Assembly (NCBI RefSeq): GCF_001522545.3
Contig: NC_031781.1
Location: 12,715,487 to 12,779,486, forward strand
Direction: 5' to 3'
DNA: 64,000 bases
DNA from: Parus major
Taxonomy: Eukaryota > Chordata > Aves > Passeriformes > Paridae
Shown one piece after another: positions 38,081 through 50,090 of this stretch. Each line of letters begins with the position of its first letter. The stretch's first letter is position 1. Both the position numbers and the translations under genes were made by a program. The notes below the pieces were generated by a model that searched no databases, was not told where the DNA came from, and was given only the letters and a program-made list of their open reading frames with translations.

Positions 38081-38199
38081 GATGAGTGTGCATTCCCATA
38101 GAGAATCTGTACAAATTCATCTTACATTCCTTGGGTGTGCAAACAACACAAAAAATAGTCAAAGTTAGTATATTCTATATAAAACACATTTGAATCTGC

Positions 38200-38480
38200 T
38201 ACGCTCAACTTCCTACGCTCTTCATCTTTAATTTAGCAATGGCTGGATGATGAAGTCATCGAGCCTTAGGAATGTGCTCAGGTCAGGGTCTGAAGCTTTA
38301 TACTTCATCCAAATACCATTTGGTTTGGCCCCTTTTACTGAGCTGCAATCTATCGTGCTACAGAAGATTTAAGTGAGCACCCTCAATAAATCAAGCTGAA
38401 ATGAATTTTCCACTATGAATTATGTTGCAGACAGCTGCAAAAGCTACATGACCGACTTTTTTTTTGTAAGTTTGAGGCCA
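38200..38480. promoter_or_regulatory. Possible conserved noncoding element
   Basis: This block has mixed composition with no repeat character and no coding frame, for example GAGCTGCAATCTATCGTGCT. It reads like the enhancer-type conserved elements found in vertebrate gene deserts. There is no direct evidence of conservation in a single sequence. Confidence 0.15.
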
Positions 38481-38923
38481 AATCATGAGATTAAGGATTG
38501 AGCTAAGGTTTGTGGCTGTAGAAAGGAATCCAAAAAGATTTTGCATGCATTAATATCTCTGATGAGAACAAATACTTTGTTTCATTGCCTTTGACAATAG
38601 CTACAGGAAAGACTCTTCTGTCTCAGCCTATGATTTGTGCATACTTAATGAAAGTCTGTCTTTGTAAGTAACAAGGCTTTTTACTTCAGCGATCGATCTG
38701 GGCTGGTTCCATAGCCAGAGTTAATTCTGGTCCATGCCACCATGAAGGCTGTGCTGTGGGTGACTAAGATTCTATTGCTCTGAAAGGCTGATGAAAATAT
38801 GGACCAAATTTTTTTTACTCAGAGTAATTAAGTGTAACAGTATTGACTTTTTGAAAGTTATTGTGAGCTACCACCGCCAAGGAAATGGCTCCAACTTTCC
38901 ATCACATTGTTTTTATTTTGCAG

Positions 38924-39006
38924 TGGCCTCCACGACTTTCAGCAGCCTCTTTTCGGTCACTGGAGGAAGACAACAGCATCCAGCATTTCTTATGGAAACA
39001 TTTCAG
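38924..39006 (+). other. Possible 83-nt internal exon
   Basis: A very good acceptor (CACATTGTTTTTATTTTGCAG) precedes the block and TTTCAG|GTTAGA follows it. All three frames are open. Frame 1 gives a peptide starting WPPRLSAASFRSLEEDN, frame 2 one starting GLHDFQQPLFGHWRKTT, and frame 3 one starting ASTTFSSLFSVTGGRQQ. None is recognised and no partner exon was found, so it could be a coding exon, an exon of a noncoding RNA, or a chance pair of splice sites. Confidence 0.2.
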
Positions 39007-42000
39007 GTTAGACAGTGACAATGTCTCCCAGTGTGTCAAAGAATCCAGCTTAAACAAATGACCAATTTGTCCTGGAGAGTTGGGAGAAAAGGACACAGCT
39101 TCTGGATGGAATTCTTTAGCATGCTAACTCCTCCTGGAGTTTTCACCAGGATACAGGGTTTTCTCCATCTCTCCTCAGGAAGCTGTAAGTAGGGATTTCC
39201 ATTGCTGCAGCAAGAAAAAAGTGAAAAAGGATTCCAGCTGTTGGTATCAAAGTAACCCAGCACAGGTGGTGTGTTCACTGCCAAATACTCAGAGCTCTAT
39301 ACCATCAACTGGAAGGAACAAATCATTAATGTGGGAACCTTGCAACATGCCAACATACTCAAGGCTGAAAACAGGACAATCAGTTGTGCCACCTTTAAAT
39401 TTGCAACACAAAATCCCAAGTCAGGAAACTACTTAAGTTTGGAACTTAGAGTTGTGTGCTGAAGATAAAGAGGGTATAGCTTTAGACACATAAATAATCT
39501 GAACATTCCTCCCTTGAACATGAAAACTTACCCATTCTCACAGTGATTATGTCTGGGGTTTGGTTGGGGTTTTTTCCAGGCACATATTGAAATACAGGTC
39601 ATTATCAGGTATCCAGGTTGTGAACACAGCAATTGGATAAGGAAAATTAAACCCAAAAACTGCTGAGAAGTGGATCAGCTATTGTTTGTCTATTGCAATG
39701 AAGTCATGTGCTTCAACATCAGTCAAAATTTGCATTTTTCTGCATTGTAACAGACAACCATTTAGTAGGTATTTGCCAGCAAGTGTGACTTGCTAATGCA
39801 AGATTCCTGTATTAAATTAATGGGAATGTAATTGTGTTGTAAAATACATAATCTGAAGTAACCTACTATGACATTTACATTTGATTACCATATCAATGCA
39901 TGCAGATACCTTTGCATTATAGATATCTTTGGAGGTGTTCTTGGAAAAGTGCACAGGCTTAATGCAGTGTGCTGTATTTCAAGCAAGGAAGTCTGCACTA
40001 GGATGGAGTTAGGGTGGGAAATGGCTCTCCAGTGCTTCAGCACCTAACTGGGATGTTTCACTCATTTTTTCCTTTCTTAAACAAAGAACACAGATGATGC
40101 TTCACAAATAATGGTACTTGTTTCCTGCTGCTAATGTCACAGACTCCAGAGGAGTGCTGGAGCAGGTAGCCAGGTTGTTCTGTGTTCCACCTGCTTGTGA
40201 GTGCATTATGACCTTGTAGCATGTATATTTTTCTTAATATTCTTATGCTTTATGTCATGAGATTCATAGTAAGAGAAAACACAGCAGGCAATGTGCAGCT
40301 GCCTAGGGAACACTTTTCATTAACCTAGAACAGAAATAAAGGTAAATTAGACTTAAATATTTCCTGAAGCACCTTGTAATCATTATTTTGGGAAAAATTT
40401 CATTATGAGATGTTTCACATCAAATACTTTTAGACAATCATCAGAAAAGATATAACTTTCCATGTTTCCTATAAACTATACAGTTTGTCTTTCACCTTAA
40501 TATTGCCCAGAGGTACTTCCAGACATCTTCAAATTAGTCAATTCACTTTAATTAAATAACTTATTTTTCCTCAGCAAAACAATTCACTGAATATAGTGAT
40601 ATTTCCTGTTCTCTTTTTCCAAATTAATAGTTCTTTTGCGAGCAGAAATGCAGTATGCAATGCTGGAATGGAACTTGTGCAAAATCTCTGGCCATATATT
40701 TGCATTACTTAGCCTTTTCAAGAATGTTTTAACTCTGTAGCTTTCATTTCATTGTCCTATTTCATCATACTTTGAGTTCTAGACAACTGGATATACAAAA
40801 CAAACTTTGTTTAATATAATGTGTCTGCAATGGCAATAACAGAGTGTGAATGCCATCTTTAATTGGCAGATGTTTGGCCCTGCCACAGGTGAGCAGCCTC
40901 AGGTGACTTCATCAGAAATGTCACTTCCCCTGGATGCAGGGCCTGGCTGAGGGTTTCACTGTGGGTTTGGGTTATTTGCTGAAATAAAAGCAATTGCCCT
41001 TTTAATTACAGACCTTTAGAAACCCAAGCATAACAAAAAGTTTAGGAGTGGCCCAGTTCTGCTGTTGAAGGGATTCTAAATGATGCAGAAGACCTAATAA
41101 CCTCTGTAAAACATTTTTTTTTTTTTTTTTTGTGGCAGATTTCTTCCCATGCAGGCTGACTCACATGAATTGAAACAAAATAAATGAGTGTAATATTTTG
41201 AAAGACACAAAGCCCTAAGGTCAGCTCAAACTTTGACTCATCTAATATGCCACTTTCTTCAGAGAAGGCTTCTCTTATGCACAGATGACACTGCTGAATG
41301 AAAGAATCCCATTGGCAGAAAAGTGCCCAGCTTGATTTTTGTGTGCTTTCCAAATGTTTCCTGGAGGGTACACAGGTGCCTTGTCAGGTGCCTCACCATG
41401 GCTTGGATGATTCCAGGTATTTGATCTAATTGAGCTCAACTGAGGCTCCACCACAACGTAACCCAATAGCATCTTTGAAATGTCTTCTGTCTGCAGGATT
41501 TGTCCAAAAGAGCCGAGCAGCTCAATGAAACCTGCCTTTCTCTCTTTCTTATTGTTATCTCAAAGCCATGTCACTCAAAAACATCCTAGCTCCACATCTA
41601 CCCAAGATTGTTGCTGCATCTTTCGATCCTCAAGGAACTGGACTCTTATTTTACACTAGGAGTTTATTTGCAGGGACTTGTAGTTACATAGCACTCTCAA
41701 GAATACTTTTAGAAATCTGAAATCTGAATAAATTCATATATTTTGTGCCTACTTTATGTGGTTTTTACAAGAAAAAAGGCACACCTGAATAAACTAGGAT
41801 CTCAGATATACAAAATCTTTTTAATGAGTTTTCTAAATAGATGATCTTGGCATTTAAAAATCATCCGAGGTTTTTCTTGAAGGTTTTCCTTCCTCATAGG
41901 GAACTGAAATTAGTTCCCAGACCAACTGGTATTTTTTGCTGTGCAGTTAGATACATTTAACCTCTGGGGTTCTGACTTGCATCTTTTCCTATAACCAAAT

Positions 42001-42480
42001 GATCATTAAGAGATAAGGTCAGTGGCATAGATTTTGCTGTAAATGCATATTAATAGAGAAGCTGGAAATCAGTTTTTCAGGGCCCGACATCAGGGCTGTC
42101 AGGAGAACCAGTGCACTACATGGTTAATTATTACTGCAGTGCTGAAACACTTTGACCAGCTACCCAGTTCTAAAACTGGAGCAATTCAATCCCTTTAGAC
42201 TTCTTGCACCAGAAGTTTGGGAGCTGTTTGGTTATGTTCTTTGGAAGGACAGTCAGGGGTGTTTCTGGCTCTGAGTCCCCACCATGGTGTGCCTTGATCA
42301 CCAGCATGTTCCTGTCTCCCACAGCCCCAGGAATACAAGCCCAGCATCACATCCCTGGGTTGGGATGTCCTTTGGTTTGTGCTGCCCTCAGAGGGGCTGT
42401 ATTTCATATGCAAGGCCCCTTCCCGTTGTGCACAGTCCATTAAAGCAGAGCATTACTGTATATCTATAGCTACTTTCATC
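39007..42480. other. Noncoding stretch
   Basis: An 18-base T run lies at 41,114-41,131. No supported gene, RNA or mobile element was seen. Confidence 0.45.
41114..41131. repeat. Poly(T) run
   Basis: Eighteen consecutive T. It could be the complement of an old retroposon poly(A) tail, but no retroposon body was recognised beside it. Confidence 0.85.
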
Positions 42481-42484
42481 CAGG

Positions 42485-42645
42485 CACAGAAAAGTACTTA
42501 TAAATGCTAATAATGGTATTAATGATAATAAAAACCTAATAACACCCCTAGGAGGGAGATGAGAATTTCAGCATACACTTTACTGGTGCAGAAGCATATA
42601 AAGAACCAACTTCAGATGGTGGTAAAAGGCTGAGATGATGAACAG
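42485..42645. mobile_element. Possible L2/MIR3-like ancient relic
   Basis: 'AATAACACCCCTAGGAGG', then 'ACTTTACTGGTGCAGAAGCA', loosely follow the 'caacaaccctatgaggtagg ... cattttacagatgaggaaac' order of ancient MIR/L2 sequences. The match is weak and could be chance. I could not fix the strand or the ends. Confidence 0.25.
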
Positions 42646-45600
42646 AGTTCCTTTAAGGGTAAGTCTGCATCAGAGGCCCTGTGACTTGCCTGTTTCCTAC
42701 ACTAAGCAATGACACGAGGGGTTTTTTATTTTACAATTATTAGAGTACCCAGACATTCCAAGTGAAAATCAGGACCCCATAGTTTCATGGTACATGGTAA
42801 AGCCTCAAACCTAAAGAACTTAAAGCCTAAGTAAATGAGATATAGAAAGCTTAAAACTGAAAACAGTAGAAAGAAGTGCACAAAGTTGAGCTGAGAACAC
42901 AGTCCCTGAGTCCCAGTCCAGGGACCTTGCCTCCAGACATAATTCCTTTCCTTTGTAATAGTCAGATGATAACTTGCCCCCCTCTTGAAATTAAACACGT
43001 CCATTACTGAGGCAGACAACTCTCCTGATATCTTGTAACATTAGGAAAAGGTTACTTTTAATGTTTTCTGAACTAGAACATGACAAGGAACAACTTGAAA
43101 GAATGAAAGGCAAGGTTGAAACCAATAGTTGAAAGGCGAGAATTACATAAAATCACCTAAACCTAATTCCAAAAATTCAGGAGCGTTTCTTGCTTTCTAG
43201 ACACTTTCTGAAATCTTTGAGATTAAAAGCAGGGCAGTCAGCAACCTGTAATCTTATGATGCCAGAGCAAGGGTATTTTCCAGTCTGCAGCCAAGAGCTC
43301 CTGTGTCCACAAGAAGGGACAAATCTCTCTTGCAGCAGGGCAGGAAGCCAGGCTGCAGCCCAGCTCTCCCCGAGTACAACCCCTCTGCATCAAATATTCA
43401 CACACAGCTCAGCATGTGTGAAACACTGCCTGGGGAAGTGGGAAACCCCACCACGGATGTGGTCTGGGGTTTAGACGCATCCCTAGAGGAAACCTTCTGC
43501 TAGTCTTTTATCTTTTGGGTGTTGGCTTTCTGGTTATAAATCTGACCACGGAGGGGAAGCCCAGGGTGCCTGTACCTGTCTGAGTGCTGCTGAGTCATTC
43601 CCCAGCTCTGATCCATGTACTGGGGGAGCAAGACAGCTCTCCAGCCTCATGGCTTTGTTTCTTTGAGGACTGAGAAGTCCTGTGATAAGGAAATCTATAA
43701 CCAGCTTATAAAAATGTGGTTGTTGCAGTTAAACACAAGAAAAATTATTCTTTATGCACCAAAGGAAAAGTATATATACTCACATAACCATGTTCATGTC
43801 AGCATTGTTTAATGTATGAGTTTTGTGTATATGTGGCCACATTTACTGATAAAATGTAAACTCATTAATCAGAGTTTGTACAATATTACACTAAGTAATG
43901 ATGCACTAATCTGCTATCAAAGTTGGGCTTTTATGATACTCAAAATCAAGCTATAGGACAGCTGTTGAGTTATACCCATGTCATGGATCTTTGCCAGCTT
44001 TCACCTGTCCAGCTCACTCAGGCTTGAGTGAGAATCCATTAGCTCCATGAAAAATGAACCTAAACTAAACTACAAATAATGAGATGCAGTATCCTGGTCA
44101 ACGTTAAAGTCTTCAGACAGATGATACTGAGGCAAAAGTGACATGAGTTTATGTTATTTTCTTGTTTTTGTGCTGAAACAACTAAACTTCAGCAATCTAA
44201 AATATATAGACTAACAGAAATCTCTTGGGAGACCCTCTAGCAGCACTTTATTGGAAACAAGAGACAGATCTTTACTTTCCATTTTATCCACAGGACCTTA
44301 TTCATCCTCTTCACCTGAATCTTTATTTCTTAGGAAATAGGGGCCTTTTTTCCTCTCATCTGTGACCTCACCAGCTTCTTAGTACATTAGCATCTTTTCA
44401 GATTTAGTACGATTTTCGCTTGGGGTTATCTGATTTTTTTTCCGCTAGTCAGAAAAGCAGGATTTGCTTGCATGCTCACAGTAACATCACAGAGAAAAGT
44501 ATTTGGCACTACAATCAGTAGTTATTAACCTTTGGGCATAACTCTGACAACCAAAAGTTCCTGTCTGATTTGTGTCCTGTTAAGTTACAAATATAACACT
44601 CGCAGCAGATGATTTTCTGGCAGCAAAGCAATAGATTGAACAGTGGGAACGCTATGCTGCTGGAGGTTAGGATTTTTCAGTTTTATATTTTTCTTCCTTC
44701 TCTCAGGGAATTTTGTCCCATTTGTTGCCTAAGGGATGATAACAGCCAGTACTCAAGAGAGACAAAAGAAGTGGCCAAGTTGGGGAAAGAGGTGCAGCCT
44801 CTTAGCTGGGGGCTTTTCTCTGAGAAGACACTCAGAGGTGTCTCCTTGGCAGACACCTGTCCTCTAAACTAGGACACATGGATAGCTTTTACCTTAAATT
44901 AAAATGGAAAATAAGTTAGAAAATCAGTACAGCATAAGAAGAACTTGGCATTGTCTTTTAATGGCAATGGTAAAATAATCTGTGGAAGTGATGTTTAGAG
45001 TATAGACAATGTGAATTTCAATACAGTTGAAATACTCGACTTTGTGATAGCACTTTTTGAGGAGCCACCTCATCTTGCAGGGTTTTTTTTTGTTTCAGGA
45101 AAGGAAATCTCAGATATAGAAAACTAATATTTTAATCTGATTACTCTCAGAAAGCAGATGATTCAAATCATGACAAAGCCTAAGCAATGGGAACAGAAGG
45201 TGGCAGGGGGGAATATTAAGGAAATTGTGGAGCAGATAATGCTTCAATCTTATGGTATCAAAATAAAGCTCCTTGTTTCTCAGAAGCACCGACAAATTTA
45301 GTTTTTGGTCTTCTGAAGGAAATTACCAGGACTCAGGAGCAGGAGGAGATTTGCAGAGAGTAAGGCAGCACCTTGTGCTTTCGTGGGAGGAGCAGGAGGA
45401 TGGTGCTGTTGCCTTGCCCCACGTCCTGCTTGCCCTGTCCTCTGCTGGGGACAGAAGGAGCTGTCAGTGTGGCTCTGGGGTCAGCAAAGGACAGATGTCC
45501 CACAGCCAAGGCATGGCAATTTGGACACCAGTGATGATCTGCCACTCGACATACTTGGGGGTTTTTTTGCCCAAGCCCAATCTGGATGGTGCTGTGAGCA

Positions 45601-48600
45601 CCACTGGATACCAGAATAAAACAGAGAGAACCTGGAAGCTAGATCTGTGGGCCAAAATAGTAGTCAAAGATGAAAGAAATGAAAGCAAATTTAGGTCTTT
45701 GTGAGAGGAAGCAGCAATCTCTGAATAGGAGCTTAACAATTCAGACACATTTGGGAAGCAGTGGAAGAGATGCACATACAAAAACAGACACCAGAACACA
45801 AATCCAGCGTGGGATAACGCTGCATCAGATCAAGGTGTAAGAACATAGACAAATACAAGATAATGTATTCAGCAGAGGTGTTTGGGGGAGAATTATAGAA
45901 ATCATCAAGGGATGCTGAGACTTGTGTAAGGATTAAAACAATGCAGCAAACTTAGAAAAGCATTTATAGAGCTGCAGTTCCAGCACTGACTTCCAATAGG
46001 CAAACTTTGATCAATCACGTAAGATTTAAGAATCACATAAGAATTAAAAGTGAAAATTAAAAAGGGGAAGGTTCAAGGTTGCCAGTATGTCAGAGTAGCA
46101 GGGGAGAAACAGGAGGAAAATGTGAGTTGCCTACATCTCTCATAAGCAAAGGCAGTTCTCACTGATGTCAAGAGAAGCAGCTTGCACATAACTGAAAGCA
46201 GACTGTGCCCAGGAGTCATCCTCTGAGACCGTGAGCTAAGCACCTTTCAAAAGCATTAAATACACATGCTAAGATATATCCCTAGCTGTATGAAGCCACT
46301 TAGCAAGAACCAAGTGACACTAGACTGCTATGTCTACATTTTTCCCATTTGGAGATTAACCCAACAGTGAAAATCACTTCCAAAACACTTAAATTGGGAG
46401 AACTGAATTTTCAGATCTGTGTTAATAACGAGGATCTCCCTGAGCAAACAAAACTAACAATGCCTGGTGGAGTATGCTCAGATTACCTCTGTGTAGTTCC
46501 CAATATCTAATAAGATATGAGATGTAATAGAAGTTTTTCCTCCTAAGAGGAAACTTTAGGATCACCTCTTTCCACTCACTGCCTACAACTGTGTAGGAAA
46601 GTCTTAAAGATGTCCATCCCTGTGCCCATCCCCACAGCTGCATGATTCCAGGAATGCAGTCTGAAACATCTCTTGACTGAGTTTTACAGTCCTGTGTGCT
46701 GGTCCATGGCTTTCCAGTGGACATCTTGCAGTGGTCCCACATTCAGTCACCACATGTCCAGAGCTCCTGCTTTTTAAGAGTTTAAGCACTAAATGCTTAA
46801 AAATTAAATTTTCAGTGTGGTGACCTAGGAATTGTTCCAGGATACCAAGAAAAAGCTATTTAATTCAGAGAAATCTTCAACTTCACTACAGAATTTACAG
46901 GGCTGTTTCTTCTTTTTGTTTTTTGATATGTTCATGTTTTTCTCTGTTTTAGTTTTCTAAGTGTTTTCATTGATTTCTTTTTCATTTTCAGCACAAACTG
47001 AACACAGTTAATCAGTAGATACAAAATGCATCCTGCAACATTGCCAGTAGCCTAACATAAGTGGATTCAATTGCTGAATTGTCGTAAGATTAGACCTAAG
47101 CCACAGTATAAGCTTCATTGATCCAAGCACAGCAAGATGTCCATTCAATAATATGTGTTTTAGCAAGGTTTTCCACTTGTAAAAACTTCCTGCAATTTAG
47201 TGCTCATCCAATATGTGCTATAAACACGGTGGATCAAATCTTGTATCAGTTTAAAGAACATCCCACTCCTTCAGAAGGAAGCAGGGGAGCTGGGTGTGTT
47301 GTGTAAGCAGAGACACACAGGGAGTGAAGTTCACTGTCAGAAGAGGAAAATGGACACTGGGTTTCCTGACAAGCCCTGGGAAGACAGGGGATGAAAGCAG
47401 GAGTGATGTGCTGGCGTTCACAGAGCGCCAGGCTCAGTGAAGCTCTTGCTGTTCCCAGCTGAGGGGTCCTTGCAGGGGAGAGGTCACAAGGAGCTGCCTG
47501 GCTCTGGTTGCTCTGCAGTCCCTCCCATGGGGTACCTGAGAATCCCTGAGTGCTGTGTCCCCTCACACTGGCCTGCAGTGGGACACTGCTGCTGCCATGC
47601 TGTGCACACAGGAGCTCTGGGAAAGGATTGTTCCTGCCCTCACAGCCTTCCCTGTGCCTCTGCCTGTCTCTCCTCACAGCCATGCTCCCCACCTGTTAAC
47701 AAGAACACGAGATTTCAGTGGGAAGCAGGGTCTAATACCACAAGAGATAAATAATGTGGGATTCCAGATTGCTCTGGGGTGAGGAAAGCAGGGCTATGGG
47801 ACACCAAACAGGGCTGCCAATATCACTGACACTTACCTGTGAATATTAAGGGCCCACATAGCCTTCAGCATGAGCACTGACTGATTCTCTTTGGGCTGGA
47901 GCAGAGACAGGTGCCAATATGTGATCAGTTCAGAACAGACTCCTTGTGACATTAGAAGTTGTTGGGTTCCTCCACACAGGGATCTCTCTGACAGGCAAAA
48001 ACCCCAAATGGCAGAGGTGATCTAAATGCATCCAAGGGCTTGTATTGCTGCTTGGAATGTCCATCACCTGGCACAAGTCATGAAATGATGTGGCTGTGAT
48101 TAGACCACAAATGAAGTGGGGATACTGATGCCAAAGGAAGAATCTGAATTGCAGATAGTCTCAAAATTAAATATCTCTATCAGGAATATAGTGATTTAAT
48201 AGCATTAAATAGCATAGATTTAATACCTAAGGCTGCTTTTTCATTAGAAGGTTTTCTTTCTTTGGATTTTTCTCAGAGTGCAATTCTTATTTGGTTCCAA
48301 ATGCCAAAATGTAGAAAATTTTTTCAATCCTTCATCTTAAACCCTTAAATGCACAGCATGCAAACTTTGGTGTCAGAAAGGACTGACAGCATAATGACTT
48401 TACAAGTATGTGAGGCTTAAAATTACAACTAGCATAGCCTTATTCACTCGATGTTGCTCTTGAGAATAAACTTGGGTACTGGTAAACACATTCCTGAATG
48501 CAGTCTCAAATGCACAAATACCTTGTCATCTTTCCATGCAGATTAAGAAAGCCTTTTATTATATAAATGTCCCCATTTTTATTTTCCAATTGGGAACTTA

Positions 48601-49825
48601 GAGCATATATATACATTATTCTTGGTGTTGCTTGAGGAATGAGTCATCCTTATTTCCACTGAGAATTGCCCCCAACTACTTTAGTTCCATGTAGGGAGCT
48701 GTGTTATTTTGCTTAATTACATAAAGATTTCAGATCACTAAGATTTTATGTTATTAACACAAACATCAAATGATTTAAGTGAGTTCCTAGAATACCTAAG
48801 TGAAAAAATCAAAACAAGTGCCTTAGAGGAACTGCTTCTTAAGTTTTGAAAGAGTGGGAAAATGAAAAAAAAACAACTTAGTCAAGTATTTTTCTCACAG
48901 GAAAATTAATAAAGAGACAGCACAGATATCTTCCTTTCTAGGTGAAGCCTCCTGTGGCTAATCTTTCACCTTTTTATTTAGCCTAAAACCCCACCCTGCA
49001 AAACCAGAAACAGATCTTTAAATTTATGATCCTGAGAAGTCTACCCACATGAGCTTTTGCAGGATCAAGACCTGAGAGAATGATTTCTGTTCATAAAGCA
49101 CTTTTAAAGTTTTATGTGCCAAATTTTGAGAACAATCTATTTTCACCCACCCACTCTGACCTTATTTGCTCAGCAGGCACTATTTCTAGAACTGCCAGAA
49201 ACCTCAACATGGCCGTACATTTTGCTGTCGACTCTTGAGGAGATAAGGCCAGTGTTTTCAAATGCTTTATGCACTCATGTGGCTGCTTGAATGGTTCCTC
49301 ACAGACGTGCTGGGTACGGGGTTTTTCAGTGAATGCAGACTCAGGGAAGCCCTGCATAGGTCTATTAATTCCATGATTACAGTCCTGGGACAGATTTCCT
49401 TTGAATACAAAGTGTGGCTTGCCAAGAGTCAAAGTGGGAAAAATGGCCTTAGATAAACTTTAGTAGAGCAGAAACATATGAAGAGCTCATCAGAGGGTGT
49501 CTGGTTCCCCCTCCCTGTCCTCTCCCCAGGAGAACCAGGTGGCTTTTGTCACAGCGAAAATCAATCACACTGCTCCCTGCTCCCACCTAGTCACTGTGTG
49601 TGAAATAAACCCTATTTCTAGGGTTTAAGTAGGATAATAGGGGAAAATGTAGTTTGCTTCAGCCTATGGATAATACACAAGGTAATAATCTAGAGCAAGA
49701 TCTAGATTTAAGGTAAGAACCTAAATATATCTATTTGTCCAAAACTTCCTACTTTTTCCAGGAGTTCCAAGAAAAGGGCCCCACTCCTCCCTAAAGTCTG
49801 CTGTAATATTTGGAAGGTATCAGTT
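42646..49825. other. Noncoding stretch
   Basis: It contains moderately GC-rich islands of open frame (43,190-43,500, 45,270-45,700 and 47,246-47,780). In these, frames on both strands are open at once and none resembles a protein family. No RNA gene or transposon was recognised. Confidence 0.4.
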
Positions 49826-50090
49826 AATCACAGACTCATAGAATATCCTGAGTTGGAAGGGACCCAGAGGGATCATCAAATACAACTCCTGGCCCTGCAC
49901 AGGACACCCCAACAATCCCACCATGGGCCTGAGAGCATTGTCCAAGGGTTCCATGAGCTCTGGCAGGATTTGTGCTGTGACCCCTGTCCTGGGGAGCCCA
50001 ACAAGTCCCTGGGTGGAAAACCTTTCCTGGTATCTAAACCAAACCTTGCTTGACACAGCTTCACTATACACAGCCTTGTCTCCAGTACTT
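49826..50090 (-). mobile_element. 5'-truncated CR1 LINE, 3' end
   Basis: The + strand begins AATCACAGACTCATAGAAT and TTGGAAGGGACC, the complement of the diagnostic avian CR1 3' terminus, which ends in ATTCTATGATTCT-type repeats. It continues through GAGCATTGTCCAAGGG, GCTGTGACCCCTGTCCTGG and GGAGCC to GACACAGCTTC, all in CR1 order. Only about 265 bases of the 3' end remain, the usual outcome of truncated reverse transcription. No reverse-transcriptase coding sequence survives. It is clearly less decayed than the other LINE relics in the window. Confidence 0.9.

Noticed and set aside
47246..47782. Overlapping open frames on both strands, up to 148 codons
   Set aside because: Open on both strands in moderately GC-rich DNA, with no family resemblance. 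Treated as chance.
49604..49627. AAACCCT...AGGGTTT inverted repeat, telomere-like
   Set aside because: Only one unit on each side and no TTAGGG array, so it is not an interstitial telomere.
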